A DNA stretch of 64,000 nt from Cryobacterium suzukii (GCF_004403185.1 NZ_SOHJ01000011.1:124001-188000), one strand, 5' to 3'. Shown: positions 45,559-55,498, numbered from the stretch's first letter. Made by a program: numbers and translations. Notes: generated from the letters alone by a model not told the origin.

Positions 45559-46455
45559 ATGAACGTCACACCCTTGATTCCCGCCAGGAGCGGCATCAGC
45601 GCCGCGCTCAATGCCTGGTTCGTCGCAAATGCCCGCGACCTGCCATGGCGGCGCGACGGATTCGGAGCCTGGGGCATTCTGGTGAGTGAGTTCATGTTGC
45701 AGCAGACTCCGGTGAACCGCGTCATTCCCCGGCTTGAGGAGTGGCTGGCGCGCTGGCCCACGCCGGCTGCTCTGGCCGCGGTACCGCCGAGCGAGGCGGT
45801 GCGGGCCTGGTCCAGCCTCGGCTACCCGAGGCGCGCGCTCTGGCTGCATGCCGCGGCCGTGCAGATCACCGAGCTGCACGGGGGTGTCGTTCCCTCCGAC
45901 ATTGACGAGCTGCTGGCCCTGACCGGCATCGGGGATTACACCGCGCGGGCGGTGGCCGCGTTTGCGTACGGCCATCGGCATCCGGTCGTCGACACGAACA
46001 CGCGACGGGTGATCGCCCGTGCGATCGCCGGAGCCGGCCAGCCTTCGCCGCCCAGTCGTGGCCGCGACCTTGATGCGATGAGCGCGTTACTGCCGCAGAG
46101 CGTGCAGGAAGCGGCACTGTTCAACGCCGCGATCATGGAGCTCGGCGCGGTGGTCTGCACCAGCCGCAGCCCCCACTGCGAGGTATGCCCAATCCGAAAT
46201 GAATGCGCCTGGCGAGCCGCCGACTACCCCGAGTACACCGGTGCCCGCAAGACGGTGCAGAAGAAATTTGAGGGTAGCGACCGGCAGGTGCGCGGCCTGA
46301 TCATGGCGGAGCTGCGCTCCACTCACCGTTCGGTGACGAATGCCGAGATCACCACACTATGGCCGGATCCGGCCCAATTGCGGCGCGCGCTGGCCAGTCT
46401 CGTGGCCGACGGTCTGGCGATCCCGGTGCAGGATGGCTACACCCTGGCGGACTAG
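45559..46455 (+). CDS. mutY: A/G-specific adenine DNA glycosylase
   Basis: This 298-aa MutY removes adenine mispaired with 8-oxoguanine. It has the catalytic Glu in SEFMLQQTPV, the helix-hairpin-helix LTGIGDYTARAV, the catalytic Asp in VVDTNTRRV, and an iron-sulfur loop Cys-x6-Cys-x2-Cys-x5-Cys in CTSRSPHCEVCPIRNEC. The C-terminal Nudix-like domain seen in many bacteria is shortened to a winged-helix-like end. It starts a rightward run with thyA and dfrA that links repair with nucleotide synthesis. Confidence 0.92.
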   Translation: MNVTPLIPARSGISAALNAWFVANARDLPWRRDGFGAWGILVSEFMLQQTPVNRVIPRLEEWLARWPTPAALAAVPPSEAVRAWSSLGYPRRALWLHAAAVQITELHGGVVPSDIDELLALTGIGDYTARAVAAFAYGHRHPVVDTNTRRVIARAIAGAGQPSPPSRGRDLDAMSALLPQSVQEAALFNAAIMELGAVVCTSRSPHCEVCPIRNECAWRAADYPEYTGARKTVQKKFEGSDRQVRGLIMAELRSTHRSVTNAEITTLWPDPAQLRRALASLVADGLAIPVQDGYTLAD

Positions 46456-46486
46456 CCGCCCCGGCTGCGCCGCGTACGATTGACCG

Positions 46487-47299
46487 GTGACTTCTTTCGC
46501 TGCCGATGCCCAGTATTCAGCACTTCTTCGCGACACCCTCGAGAACGGCGCGCGAAAGGCCGACCGCACCGGAACCGGCACTCGCAGCGTATTCGGCCGC
46601 CAACTGCGCTTCGATCTGGCCGCCGGTTTTCCGCTCGTCACCACCAAACGAGTGCACTTCGCGTCGATCGCCTACGAACTGCTCTGGTTTCTGCGAGGCG
46701 ACTCCAACGTCACGTGGCTGCAGGAAAAGGGCGTTCGCATCTGGAACGAGTGGGCAGACGAAGACGGAGAACTCGGCCCGGTCTACGGGGTGCAGTGGCG
46801 CTCCTGGCCCACCGCGGACGGAGAGGCCATCGACCAGATCAGCGAAGTGCTCAAAACCCTCCGCACCGACCCGGACTCACGGCGCATGATCGTCTCAAGC
46901 TGGAACGTGGCCGACCTCTCGAAAATGGCGCTCGCCCCCTGCCACGCCCTGTTCCAGTTCTATGTTGCCGACGGCAAGCTTTCCTGCCAGCTGTACCAAC
47001 GCAGCGCCGATCTGTTTTTGGGCGTGCCGTTCAACATCGCCAGCTACGCCCTGCTCACCCAGCTCGTCGCCGAACAGGCCGGCCTTGAGCTCGGCGAGTT
47101 CGTCTGGACCGGTGGGGACTGCCACATCTACGACAATCATGTCGAGCAGGTCACCGAGCAACTCTCCCGCACGCCGTTCCCGTCTCCCACCCTGCGCGTC
47201 AAGCCGGGTCGGGACAGCCTGTTCGACTACGAATTCGACGACCTCGTGCTCGAGAACTATCAGCACCATCCCGCTATCAAGGGCGCGGTCGCGGTATGA
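46487..47299 (+). CDS. thyA: Thymidylate synthase
   Basis: This 270-aa ThyA methylates dUMP with methylene-tetrahydrofolate. It has [11 protein letters not shown] at the dUMP phosphate site, YGVQWRSW, the nucleophilic Cys in [12 protein letters not shown], and [13 protein letters not shown]. The start is GTG, with no convincing Shine-Dalgarno. It overlaps dfrA by 4 bp, so the folate-oxidising and folate-reducing enzymes are made together. The presence of ThyA means thymidylate synthesis does not depend on ThyX here. Confidence 0.95.
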   Translation: MTSFAADAQYSALLRDTLENGARKADRTGTGTRSVFGRQLRFDLAAGFPLVTTKRVHFASIAYELLWFLRGDSNVTWLQEKGVRIWNEWADEDGELGPVYGVQWRSWPTADGEAIDQISEVLKTLRTDPDSRRMIVSSWNVADLSKMALAPCHALFQFYVADGKLSCQLYQRSADLFLGVPFNIASYALLTQLVAEQAGLELGEFVWTGGDCHIYDNHVEQVTEQLSRTPFPSPTLRVKPGRDSLFDYEFDDLVLENYQHHPAIKGAVAV

Positions 47300-47799
47300 A
47301 ACTGGGCCTGATCTGGGCGCAGACGGTGAATGGCGTCATCGGGGCTGACGGCGTCATGCCCTGGCACCTGCCGGAAGACCTCGCCCATTTTCGTACCGTC
47401 ACCCTGGGCGGCGCCGTCATCATGGGACGACGCACCTGGGATTCGCTTCCGGAGCGTTATCGCCCCCTGCCGGGTCGGCAGAACGTCGTGATCACCCGGC
47501 AGCAGGGCTGGGCCGCGGAGGGAACATCCATTGCGCACAGCCTCGATGACGCCCGCGCGCTGATCGAGGGGCCGGTGTGGGTAATCGGTGGTGGCGAGAT
47601 CTATCGTCTCGCCCTACCCCTCGCCGACACGCTCGAGGTGACCGAGATCGACGCCGAGATCGCCGGCGATACCCATGCGCCCGCTCTCGACGCCGCCTGG
47701 GCCCGGGTCAGCACAGATCCGGAAAACGGATGGTTCAGCTCGAGTACCGCGCTCCCCTACCGTTTCACACGCTACGAGCGGTCTCCCGGCATCCGCTAG
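47296..47799 (+). CDS. dfrA: Dihydrofolate reductase
   Basis: This 167-aa DHFR has [12 protein letters not shown] with the active-site Asp replaced by Glu and Trp conserved, [10 protein letters not shown], and [13 protein letters not shown] for NADPH binding. It regenerates tetrahydrofolate from the dihydrofolate made by ThyA. The ATG overlaps the thyA stop. It ends 31 bp before a massive GC-rich hairpin that separates it from the opposing rbfA. Confidence 0.94.
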   Translation: MKLGLIWAQTVNGVIGADGVMPWHLPEDLAHFRTVTLGGAVIMGRRTWDSLPERYRPLPGRQNVVITRQQGWAAEGTSIAHSLDDARALIEGPVWVIGGGEIYRLALPLADTLEVTEIDAEIAGDTHAPALDAAWARVSTDPENGWFSSSTALPYRFTRYERSPGIR

Positions 47800-47830
47800 C
47801 CGGCCCCACCCGGTAAACCGACGCCTAATT

Positions 47831-47902
47831 GGACGGGGCCTGGGCCCGGGCCTCGGGCCCAGTTTATAACCTGGGCCCAGGGACGGGGCCCGGGCCCCGT
47901 CC
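47831..47902. terminator. 72-bp GC-rich imperfect hairpin between dfrA and rbfA
   Basis: Two 32-bp arms (47831-47862 and 47871-47902) are inverted copies with an 8-nt A/T-rich loop TTTATAAC. They match perfectly over the outer 10 and inner 8 bases, with five mismatches in the middle. The right arm contains a perfect 22-bp palindrome at 47881-47902, and GGGCCC recurs five times. It lies between convergent genes and is most simply a bidirectional terminator, but is far larger than the other terminators here. Confidence 0.75.
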
Positions 47903-47918
47903 GGAGTGGTGCGGCACG

Positions 47919-48407
47919 CTAGTGCTTCGGGGTGCTTTCGGCGCCAGGCTCGACGTCGTCGTCGTCTTCTTCTTGTTCGAGGTCGTATTCGCGCGGCTTC
48001 TTGTACGGGTCTGCTTCGCCGGCGTACGTGGCCGCGCCCTTGCCGTCTTCGGTCGCGGTATCGCGGTCGTGTGCCTCACGCAGCAGGTCGTCGATCAACG
48101 CCGCGTTCTCGGGGATGCCATCGGCGATGAACTCGATAGACGGAGTGAGTCGGGCGGTGATGTTCTTGCCGACCTCGCTGCGCATGAGGCCGGTTGCGGC
48201 CTTCAGGGCGGCTGCGCTGTCGGTGCGCTCCTCGATCGAACCGTAGACGGTGTAGAACACCGAGGCGTGCTGGAGATCGCCGGTCACCTTCACGTCGGTG
48301 ATGGTCACGAACCCGAGCCTTGGATCGCGCAGGCCGCGTTCCAGTCGCTTGGCGATGATGACCTTAATGCGGTCCGCCATCTTTCTGGCGCGTTCCGGAT
48401 CTGCCAT
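47919..48407 (-). CDS. rbfA: Ribosome-binding factor A
   Basis: This 162-aa RbfA is a KH-fold 30S maturation and cold-shock factor. It has ARKMADRIKVIIAKRLERGLRDPRLGFVTITDVKVTGDLQHA and the LTPSIEFIADGIPE block. The C-terminus is extended by about 45 acidic residues (EQEEDDDDVEPG), as is common in actinobacteria. The ATG follows AAGGAG by seven bases. It is separated from infB by 237 bp with a terminator, so it probably has its own promoter. Confidence 0.92.
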   Translation of the reverse strand: MADPERARKMADRIKVIIAKRLERGLRDPRLGFVTITDVKVTGDLQHASVFYTVYGSIEERTDSAAALKAATGLMRSEVGKNITARLTPSIEFIADGIPENAALIDDLLREAHDRDTATEDGKGAATYAGEADPYKKPREYDLEQEEDDDDVEPGAESTPKH

Positions 48408-48599
48408 GACTCACTCCTTATTAGCGGGCGTCGAAGCGCCCGGTCGTTCTGTACTTTTTCACCGTATTAAACGGATGCGCCCTGCCCGCTAAGGGCCGGA
48501 GCAAATTTCCCACGCAGTTAATATGCACAGCAGGGAATCGGGGTAGGGTCCCCGCTCTTTCCTTTTCGGGGGAAAAATTGCGGAGACCCGACCCAATGC

Positions 48600-48631
48600 G
48601 GAAGTCGGACTTCGTGAGAAGTCCGACTTCC
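48600..48631 (-). terminator. infB terminator
   Basis: A perfect 14-bp stem (48600-48613 with 48618-48631) closed by a GTGA-type tetraloop lies 13 bases beyond the infB stop. There is no T-run. The rest of 48408-48599 has no supported gene. A short open frame across the hairpin is a shadow. The stretch should contain the rbfA promoter. Confidence 0.8.
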
Positions 48632-48644
48632 AACAAGCCAAACG

Positions 48645-51500
48645 TTAGACGCGCGGCTTTTCCTTCATTTCGATGGTCTCAATCTCATCGCCAATCCGGA
48701 TGTCGTTGAACTTGCCCAGTCCGATACCACACTCGAAGTCCGTGCGGACCTCGGTGACATCGTCCTTGAAGCGGCGCAGCGACTCGATGCCCAGGTTGTC
48801 CCCCACCACGATGCCCTCGCGAATAACGCGAGCCTTGGCATTTCGGGTGATGGTACCGGAGCGCACGATGACACCGGCGACGTTTCCGAACTTCGACGAG
48901 CTGAAGACCTCGCGAATTTCGGCGACACCACTCTGGATCTCTTCGTACTCGGGCTTGAGCATTCCCTTGAGGGAATTCTCGATGTCCTCGAGGGCGGAGT
49001 AGATGACGGAGTAGAACCGCACGTCGACGCCTTCGCGAGCGGCACGCTCGCGGGCCTTCGTGTCTGGACGAACGTTGAACCCAATGATGATGGCGTTGTC
49101 GACGGTGGCGAGGTTGACGTCGCTCTCCGTGACCGCACCGACACCACGGTGGATGATGCGCAGCTGAACCGAATCGTCGACCTCGATCTTGAGCAGCGAC
49201 TCTTCCAGCGCCTCAACGGCACCGGAAACGTCACCCTTGATGATGAGGTTGAGCGACTCGACCTTGCCCTCTTCGAGGGCACGGGTGAAGTCTTCGAGGC
49301 TGATGCGCTTGCGCGCCTTGGCCAGCAGAGCGTTGCGCTCGGCGGCTTCACGCTTCTCGGCGATCTGACGGGCGGTGCGGTCTTCCTCGATGACGAGGAA
49401 GGTGTCGCCGGCGCGGGGAACGCTCGACAGACCCTGCACCTGAACCGCGCGGGACGGTGTGGCGGCAAGAACGGCGACGCCGTTCTCGTCGGCCATCGCA
49501 CGAACGCGGCCATAAGCCGTTCCGGCGACGATGGAGTCTCCCACGTGCAGCGTTCCGGACTGGATGAGAACGGTTGCCACCGCGCCGCGGCCCTTGTCGA
49601 GGCGGGCCTCTATGGCAACACCACGGGCATCCTTGTTCGGGTTGGAGCGCATGTCGAGTCCGGCATCGGCGACCAGGAGCACGGCGTCAAGGATTTCCTG
49701 GATGCCGGTCTTGTTCTTGGCCGATACGTCGACGAACATGACGTCTCCGCCGTACTCTTCGGCGACGAGGCCGAATTCGGTGAGCTGCTGACGCACCTTC
49801 TGCGGGTTCGCGCCGGGCTTGTCGATCTTGTTCACTGCAACCACGATTGGCACGTTGGCGGCCTGGGCGTGGTTGAGCGCTTCAATGGTCTGCGGCATGA
49901 TGCCGTCATCGGCAGCGACCACGAGAATGGCGATGTCAGTGACCTGCGCACCACGAGCACGCATGGCGGTGAACGCCTCGTGGCCCGGTGTGTCGATGAA
50001 GGTCATCGCGCGATCAATACCCTCGTGCTCGGTGATGATCTGGTAGGCACCAATGTGCTGCGTGATTCCACCGGCTTCACCCTCGGCGACCTTGGCGTTA
50101 CGGATCGCGTCAAGAAGCGCGGTCTTACCGTGGTCGACGTGACCCATGACGGTGACGACGGGAGGACGAATCTCGAGGTCCTCGTCGGTTTCGTCTTCGA
50201 GTTCCTGGTCGATGTCGATGTCGAACGCGAGCAGCAGCTCACGGTCTTCGTCATCGGGAGAGACCATCTGAATTTTGTAGCCGAGCTCGCTGCCGAGCAC
50301 ATCGAACGTCGCCTCGTCGAGGGACTCCGTTGCCGTGGCCATTTCACCGAGGTGGAACAGCACGGTAACGAGGTTTCCAGGACTCGCGTCGATCTTGTCG
50401 GCGAAGTCCGTGATGGACGCTCCGCGACGAAGACGAACAACGGTTCCACCGTCACCGCGGGGTACGGATACTCCACCCAGCGACGGGGCCTCGCGCAGCT
50501 CGAACTCTGCTCTCTTCGTGCGCTTCGACTTGCGCGCCTTGTTCTTGCCGCCACCGCGACCGAACGCACCAGCGGTACCACCGCCGGGGCCGCGACCGCG
50601 ACCGGCTCCACCGCCACCACCGGCAGGGCGAGGCGGGCCGAAGCCGGGGGCTCCGGCCGGAGCACCTGGACGAGTGAATCCGGGACGTGCTGCGCCGGCT
50701 CCACCCGGAGCGCCACCAGGGCGCTGGAAAGCGCCTGGACGCTGGCCGAAGCCGGTCGGGCGTGCAGCCTGGCCGGGTCCGCCGGGGCGCGGGGCGCCCG
50801 GGCGAGGTGCGGGAGGACGCGGAATGTTGCTCGGGGTAGGTGTGGCGGGACGCTGGCCCATGCCCTGCGCACTCGCGAACGGGTTGTTACCCGGACGCGG
50901 CGGCTGGGCGGGACGCTGACCCATGCCCTGATTGCTGGCGAACGGGTTATTGCCCGGTCGTGCTGCTCCGGGGCGAGGCATGCCAGGCTTGACCGGCGTA
51001 GCCGATCCTTCCGTGGTCTTCGCTTCGGGGGTACCTGTGCTCGGCTCGTCGGCCGCAGCAACCTTCTCGGCGGCTGCAGCCTTCTCGGCAGCAGCGGCCT
51101 TCTCAGCAGCCTGGGCCTGGCGCTCGGCAACGGTGAGCGGCGCGACCGGAACGGGCGCGGCATCCATTGTCGGAGCAGACTCGGCTGGCGCAGGGGCAAC
51201 CGCTTCGGCTGGCGGCTTGGGGCCGGGACGAGCGCCCGGCTTGGCGCCGTGGCTCGGTCGCGCGGGTGTTGCCGTCGTAGAGGCGGCGGCTGCTTCACCG
51301 GCGGCGGGCGCTGGCGTTGCAGCCTTGGCAGCGGTACTGGCCGCTTCGAGAGCGGCACGAAGGCGACGTGCTACTGGCGGTTCAACGCTGGAAGACGGTC
51401 CTTTGACGAACTCGCCCATTTCTTTCAATTTAGCAAGGACATCCTTGCTTTCGAGTCCGAGTTCGGTAGCGATCTCGTGCACGCGTGGTTTCGCAGCCAC
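48645..51500 (-). CDS. infB: Translation initiation factor IF-2
   Basis: This 951-aa GTPase brings initiator tRNA to the 30S subunit. An N-terminal IF2_N domain (about 1-50) is followed by a 300-residue Ala/Pro/Gly-rich linker and a second IF2_N-like block near 355-405. The G domain follows (GHVDHGKT near 451, DTPGH, NKID), then domains II-IV. The GTG at 51500 follows AGGAGAATT and begins the family-like [14 protein letters not shown]. An earlier start adds eight extra residues. It is downstream of nusA-ylxR in the usual order. Confidence 0.95.
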   Translation of the reverse strand: MAAKPRVHEIATELGLESKDVLAKLKEMGEFVKGPSSSVEPPVARRLRAALEAASTAAKAATPAPAAGEAAAASTTATPARPSHGAKPGARPGPKPPAEAVAPAPAESAPTMDAAPVPVAPLTVAERQAQAAEKAAAAEKAAAAEKVAAADEPSTGTPEAKTTEGSATPVKPGMPRPGAARPGNNPFASNQGMGQRPAQPPRPGNNPFASAQGMGQRPATPTPSNIPRPPAPRPGAPRPGGPGQAARPTGFGQRPGAFQRPGGAPGGAGAARPGFTRPGAPAGAPGFGPPRPAGGGGGAGRGRGPGGGTAGAFGRGGGKNKARKSKRTKRAEFELREAPSLGGVSVPRGDGGTVVRLRRGASITDFADKIDASPGNLVTVLFHLGEMATATESLDEATFDVLGSELGYKIQMVSPDDEDRELLLAFDIDIDQELEDETDEDLEIRPPVVTVMGHVDHGKTALLDAIRNAKVAEGEAGGITQHIGAYQIITEHEGIDRAMTFIDTPGHEAFTAMRARGAQVTDIAILVVAADDGIMPQTIEALNHAQAANVPIVVAVNKIDKPGANPQKVRQQLTEFGLVAEEYGGDVMFVDVSAKNKTGIQEILDAVLLVADAGLDMRSNPNKDARGVAIEARLDKGRGAVATVLIQSGTLHVGDSIVAGTAYGRVRAMADENGVAVLAATPSRAVQVQGLSSVPRAGDTFLVIEEDRTARQIAEKREAAERNALLAKARKRISLEDFTRALEEGKVESLNLIIKGDVSGAVEALEESLLKIEVDDSVQLRIIHRGVGAVTESDVNLATVDNAIIIGFNVRPDTKARERAAREGVDVRFYSVIYSALEDIENSLKGMLKPEYEEIQSGVAEIREVFSSSKFGNVAGVIVRSGTITRNAKARVIREGIVVGDNLGIESLRRFKDDVTEVRTDFECGIGLGKFNDIRIGDEIETIEMKEKPRV
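50848..50956 (-). repeat. Tandem 63-bp repeat within infB linker
   Basis: Two copies of a roughly 46-bp conserved core, spaced 63 bp apart, encode PGNNPFAS(A/N)QGMGQRPA twice in the Pro/Gly-rich IF-2 linker. This is an in-frame 21-residue duplication that keeps the linker disordered. Confidence 0.8.
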
Positions 51501-51576
51501 AATTCTCCTGTTCCGGGTCTGCACCCGGAAAGGGGCAGACCGTTAGTAACGGACGGGTCTCATTTCGAGCCGCTCA

Positions 51577-51834
51577 TTAGTTATCCATAAGCCAATTCAG
51601 CCTGTTCTCTAGTTGTTTCGCGTCCAGTGACCTGGTCACGCGAAAAGCACGCCCGAAAGCGTGTCGCCTTACGGCATCCTGAAAGCACGCTTCACGGGCG
51701 TGCAGCCACGCACCTCTACCGGGGATTGTGGCGGTTTCATCCACCACAATTTCTGATTTCCCAGCAACGATCCGCAAAAGTGAGGATCGAGGGGCGCGCG
51801 AACGGCAGCCAATACACGTTCTAACGGGTTCCAT
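51577..51834 (-). CDS. ylxR: YlxR-family protein (RNase P modulator RnpM)
   Basis: This 85-aa YlxR protein has the diagnostic RTCIGCR near the N-terminus and PGRGAWLH. Family members bind RNA, and the Bacillus member modulates RNase P. It lies between nusA (8-bp gap) and infB, its conserved place in the nusA operon. It is shorter than the 90-100 residues usual in the family but complete. Confidence 0.9.
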   Translation of the reverse strand: MEPVRTCIGCRSRAPRSSLLRIVAGKSEIVVDETATIPGRGAWLHAREACFQDAVRRHAFGRAFRVTRSLDAKQLENRLNWLMDN

Positions 51835-51842
51835 CGTACCCC

Positions 51843-52880
51843 CTATTCGGCATCCTCCAGAATGCTGTCCGGCTGGATGTCGATTTTCGCACCGGTCAGC
51901 TTGGCCGCGAGGCGAGCATTCTGGCCCTCCTTGCCGATCGCGAGCGACAGCTGGTAGTCGGGAACGAGGGCACGCACAGCCTTGATCGACTCGTCAATCA
52001 CGTAGGCGCTGGTCACCTTGGCCGGCGACAGGGCGCTCGCGACGAAGGTTGCGAGGTCGGGCGAGAAGTCGACGATGTCGATCTTCTCGTTGTTGAGCTC
52101 AACGGTCACGGCGCGTACGCGCTGGCCGAGCTCGCCGATGCAGGCACCCTTGGCGTTGACGCCGGGCTCCGTGGCGCGCACGGCGATCTTGGTGCGGTGT
52201 CCGGCTTCGCGGGCGAGCGACACGATCTCGACGACTCCGCTGGCGATCTCGGGTACCTCAAGTGCGAACAGTTTGCGCACGAGCGAGGGATGGGTGCGCG
52301 ACACGGTGATCTGCGGGCCCTTGAGTCCGCGACCAACGGCCGTCACGAACACGCGAATGCGTGCGCCGTGCACGTAGCTTTCGGTGGGCACCTGCTCCTC
52401 GGGGGGCATGATCGCTTCGATCGTGCCGAGGTCGACGTGGATCATTCGAGGGTTTGGGCCCTGCTGAATGATTCCGGCGACGATGTCACCCTCGCGGCCC
52501 TTGAATTCGCCGAGCACAGCGTCATCGGCCAGGTCGCGCAGACGCTGGTTGATGACCTGCTTGGCGGCGAAGGCGGCGATGCGACCGAAGTCGGTGGGGT
52601 TGTCGACGGCTTCGCCGATGACGTTGCCCTCGTCGTCGTGCTCGGGAATGTAGATGTCGACGTGTCCGGTCTTGCGGTCGAGAACGACGCGCGCTTCCGG
52701 CACTTCTTGGATGTCATGCTTGGCGTCGGCAATTTTCGACGCTTCAAGCTTGGTCACATCCTGCTGGATGTGCTTGACGTAGGCGGTCAGAATCGCCTGT
52801 TCAATGATTTGTACGAGTTCCTCAAAGGGAATCTCTTTTTCGCGCTCCAGTAGCCGCAAAACACTGAGGTCGATGTCCAT
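51843..52880 (-). CDS. nusA: Transcription termination/antitermination protein NusA
   Basis: This 345-aa NusA has an N-terminal RNA-polymerase-binding domain (about 1-130), an S1 domain, and two KH domains with NDEKIDIVDF-like and IGKEGQNARLAAKL (near 318-331). The C-terminal acidic repeats of E. coli NusA are absent, as in actinobacteria. It opens the nusA-ylxR-infB operon. Unusually, rimP does not precede it. The preceding gene is proS, separated by a terminator. Confidence 0.94.
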   Translation of the reverse strand: MDIDLSVLRLLEREKEIPFEELVQIIEQAILTAYVKHIQQDVTKLEASKIADAKHDIQEVPEARVVLDRKTGHVDIYIPEHDDEGNVIGEAVDNPTDFGRIAAFAAKQVINQRLRDLADDAVLGEFKGREGDIVAGIIQQGPNPRMIHVDLGTIEAIMPPEEQVPTESYVHGARIRVFVTAVGRGLKGPQITVSRTHPSLVRKLFALEVPEIASGVVEIVSLAREAGHRTKIAVRATEPGVNAKGACIGELGQRVRAVTVELNNEKIDIVDFSPDLATFVASALSPAKVTSAYVIDESIKAVRALVPDYQLSLAIGKEGQNARLAAKLTGAKIDIQPDSILEDAE

Positions 52881-53010
52881 GGCCGGCCTCCTCTATTCAG
52901 ATCTTGCCGCCGCGAAACCGCGCAGCGGGCTGGATACTACGGTACCCGAATCTGCGGCGGCCCGTCACCCACTGCTCGGGCTGGGCACGTTCCGCGCTGG
53001 TTCGCTACAG

Positions 53011-53049
53011 AGCGGATGCTGCCAGCTGGGCCAGCCGGCAGCATCCGCT
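53011..53049 (-). terminator. proS terminator
   Basis: A 13-bp perfect stem (53011-53023 with 53037-53049) encloses a further GCTG/CAGC pairing after one mismatch, giving a long hairpin 14 bases beyond the proS stop. It isolates proS from nusA. The rest of 52881-53010 should hold the nusA promoter and contains no rimP-like frame. Confidence 0.8.
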
Positions 53050-53062
53050 CTCGATGAGTCGG

Positions 53063-54826
53063 TCAGGCGAAGTGCTTGGCAACTTCGGCGACGTCGACCT
53101 GCTCGCGGTCGCCGGTGCGCCGGTTCCACAGTTCGACGATGCCGTCGGCCGCGCCACGGCCGACGATGACGATCCACGGCACGCCGATGAGTTCGGCGTC
53201 ACCGAACTTTACGCCGGGCGAGACCTTGCGGCGGTCGTCGTAAAGCACCTCACGATTGGTGGCCTCGATCGCGGCAACAACGGTCTCTGCCGTGTCGAAG
53301 ACGATCTCGTCCCGGCCGGTGGCGATCACGTGCACGTCAAACGGAGTGACCGATTCGGGCCAGATCAGGCCCTTTGCGTCGTTGTTGAGTTCAGCGATGA
53401 CAGCGAGGATGCGGGTGACGCCGATGCCGTACGAGCCCATCGTGACCGTGACCAGCTTGCCATTCTCGTCGAGAACCTTCAGGCCGAGCACCTCGGCATA
53501 CTTGCGGCCGAGCTGAAACACGTGCCCGATTTCCATGCCACGAATGAGTTCGACCGGGCCGGAACCGTCGGGGGCCGGATCGCCGGCGCGCACATCAGAA
53601 GCTTCAACGACGTCGTCGATGGCGAAGTCACGGCCGGCGACGAGGCCGAACACGTGGCGGCCCGCTTCGTTTGCTCCGGTGATCCACTCGGTGCCGGCGA
53701 CCACTCGCGGGTCGACCAGAAAACGAATACCTGTGGTCGATTTCGTGCCGAGCACGGCACCGTCCACGCCCCACGGGCCGATGTAGCCCTTGACCAGGCC
53801 GGGGTTCTTGGCGAAGTCGCCCTCGTTGGCCGCCTCCACCTCGGCGGGAGCGAATGCCACCTCGACGCGCTTGAGGTCGACCTCGCGGTCGCCGGGAACG
53901 CCGATCGCGATCAGTTCACGCGTGCCGTCCAGGCTCGTAAGGGCGAGCACGACGTTCTTCAGCGTGTCGGCTGCCGTCCACTGGCGGCCATCGGGGCGGG
54001 GGTGTTCGGCATTGGCCTTGTCGACCAGCGTCTGGATGGTCGGAGTGTTCGGGGTGTCGAAGACCTGCGCGGCGGGCAGAGCAGCGAAATCTTCGTCGGC
54101 CGGCACGAGGGTGCGGAACGCCTCGATGTTGGCCGCATAGCCACCGCTGCTGCGCACGAAGGTGTCTTCGCCAACGGGGGTGGGGTGCAGAAACTCTTCG
54201 CTCTTGGAGCCACCCATCGCGCCGGCATCCGCTTGCACGATCTCGTAGTCGAGGCCGAAGCGGGAGAAGATGCGCTCGTAGGCGTCGCGCTGCAGCTGAT
54301 AGCTGACGTCAAGGCCGGCGTCGGTGTGGTCGAAGGAGTATGCGTCTTTCATGGTGAACTCGCGGCCGCGCAGAAGTCCGCCACGCGAGCGAGCCTCATC
54401 CCGGTACTTGTCCTGAATCTGATAGATCGACAGCGGCAGGTCTTTGTAGCTGCTGTACAGGTCTTTGACGAGCAGCGCGAAGACCTCTTCGTGGGTCGGC
54501 GCGAGCAGCATGTCGGAGCCCTTGCGGTCCTTCAGGCGAAAAAGCCCGTCGCCGTATTCGTCCCAACGACCGGTCAGCTCGTAGGGTTCGCGCGGCAGCA
54601 GGGCCGGAAAGTGCACCTCGTGGGCGCCAGCGGCGGTCATCTCCTCACGGATGATGCGCTCCACTTTGGCCTTCACCCGCAGGCCGAGCGGCAGCCAGGC
54701 AAAAATACCCGGGGCCTGTCGGCGGATGTAGCCGGCCCGCACGAGCAGGCGGTGACTGGTCACCTCGGCGTCGGAGGGGTCTTCGCGGAGAGTACGGAGA
54801 AAGTAGTTGGAGAGACGTGTAGGCAC
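53063..54826 (-). CDS. proS: Prolyl-tRNA synthetase (bacterial type with editing insertion)
   Basis: This 587-aa class II synthetase charges tRNA-Pro. It has the N-terminal core with [13 protein letters not shown], motif 2 [24 protein letters not shown], an editing insertion domain of about 180 residues, and motif 3 [13 protein letters not shown], followed by the anticodon-binding domain. It starts with ATG at 54826, 58 bp from the small membrane gene. The length is normal for bacterial-type ProS. Confidence 0.95.
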   Translation of the reverse strand: MPTRLSNYFLRTLREDPSDAEVTSHRLLVRAGYIRRQAPGIFAWLPLGLRVKAKVERIIREEMTAAGAHEVHFPALLPREPYELTGRWDEYGDGLFRLKDRKGSDMLLAPTHEEVFALLVKDLYSSYKDLPLSIYQIQDKYRDEARSRGGLLRGREFTMKDAYSFDHTDAGLDVSYQLQRDAYERIFSRFGLDYEIVQADAGAMGGSKSEEFLHPTPVGEDTFVRSSGGYAANIEAFRTLVPADEDFAALPAAQVFDTPNTPTIQTLVDKANAEHPRPDGRQWTAADTLKNVVLALTSLDGTRELIAIGVPGDREVDLKRVEVAFAPAEVEAANEGDFAKNPGLVKGYIGPWGVDGAVLGTKSTTGIRFLVDPRVVAGTEWITGANEAGRHVFGLVAGRDFAIDDVVEASDVRAGDPAPDGSGPVELIRGMEIGHVFQLGRKYAEVLGLKVLDENGKLVTVTMGSYGIGVTRILAVIAELNNDAKGLIWPESVTPFDVHVIATGRDEIVFDTAETVVAAIEATNREVLYDDRRKVSPGVKFGDAELIGVPWIVIVGRGAADGIVELWNRRTGDREQVDVAEVAKHFA

Positions 54827-54884
54827 CCGTCTACCTTACGCGGGCGCCGCCAGCCACTCCCCCACGGACCGTGCAGCCGCTGCG

Positions 54885-55115
54885 TCAGCCGACCTCGCTC
54901 AGGGTGCGCTCAATTGCGGCCAGGCGCGTATCCATTGCGGTGAGCCTAGATAGCAACGCGGCGTTGGTCTCGTTGCTCCGTGCCAACGCCTCTCGGACCG
55001 CAGGCGAACCCTCGTTATCGCGGCGACGAGATTTGAAGTACTGATTGAAAATTGCGTAAGTGATTCCGCCGATGATAGCGACGATTGGGACGAGATACGC
55101 GAAGTCAAAATTCAT
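54885..55115 (-). CDS. Small single-pass membrane protein with coiled coil
   Basis: This 76-aa protein has an N-terminal membrane helix (about 5-27), a basic stop-transfer cluster KSRRRD, and a C-terminal heptad-like segment (about 42-75, ALLSRLTAMDTRLAAIERTL). Its ATG lies inside the end of the upstream HTH regulator gene (11-bp overlap). The pair probably forms a stress- or envelope-responsive unit (inference). No named family was recognised. It is superficially PspB/LiaI-like in layout. Confidence 0.78.
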   Translation of the reverse strand: MNFDFAYLVPIVAIIGGITYAIFNQYFKSRRRDNEGSPAVREALARSNETNAALLSRLTAMDTRLAAIERTLSEVG

Positions 55116-55431
55116 GGTTTTCCCCTTTTTGCTTGTTTACCGTGGCGGTTGCTACGGCATCGGCGATGGTGTCGATGGTCACGGTGATTGAAAATGGGGC
55201 CAGCGCGACGTGCTTGAGTGCGGTTCCCTCTGGGGAGAGTTCGAGTGACGTGGTGACGAATCCGCTCGCTTCGAGTTTGGCCAGATGCATGTAGAGCAGC
55301 GCCCGCGACATTCCAACGCGCCTGGCCAGCTCGCTGACGTGCACGCGCCCGCCCTGCAACTCGGCGAGGATCAGCATCCGCTGCGGGCTGGCGACCGCCG
55401 CGAGGGTCGCGCTGAGCTGTTCCACATTCAT
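55105..55431 (-). CDS. ArsR-like winged-helix regulator
   Basis: This 108-aa winged-helix DNA-binding protein has PQRMLILAELQGGRVHVSELARRVGMSRALLYMHLAKLEASGFV as recognition helix and wing. It shows no conserved metal-binding cysteines, so metal sensing is unlikely. The ATG at 55431 is chosen because GGAGG precedes it. An upstream in-frame start would add 26 hydrophobic residues across the operator. A perfect palindrome lies 17 bases upstream, indicating autoregulation together with the downstream membrane protein. Confidence 0.85.
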   Translation of the reverse strand: MNVEQLSATLAAVASPQRMLILAELQGGRVHVSELARRVGMSRALLYMHLAKLEASGFVTTSLELSPEGTALKHVALAPFSITVTIDTIADAVATATVNKQKGENHEF

Positions 55432-55447
55432 ATCAACGCCTCCTGAC

Positions 55448-55471
55448 GGGTGTAAGTATATTATTACACCC
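55448..55471 (-). promoter_or_regulatory. Palindromic operator/promoter of the ArsR-like gene
   Basis: A perfect GGGTGTAA-N8-TTACACCC palindrome has a TATACT-like -10 in or next to its A/T spacer on the minus strand. A TTGCTT -35 candidate lies about 18 bases upstream. Binding here would block polymerase, fitting autorepression by the gene starting at 55431. Confidence 0.75.
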
Positions 55472-55498
55472 GCAAGTAAAGCAATGCCGCACACTGCA

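Noticed and set aside
48421..48636. 71-codon frame between rbfA and infB
   Set aside because: It begins inside the infB terminator hairpin, so the apparent coding is produced by the palindrome.
49149..51590. 813-codon open frame antisense to infB
   Set aside because: It mirrors the GC-rich infB codons, lacks any family signature, and IF-2 is certain on the other strand.
52904..54943. 679-codon open frame antisense to proS
   Set aside because: It is a shadow of proS, with no recognisable domain and no ribosome site.
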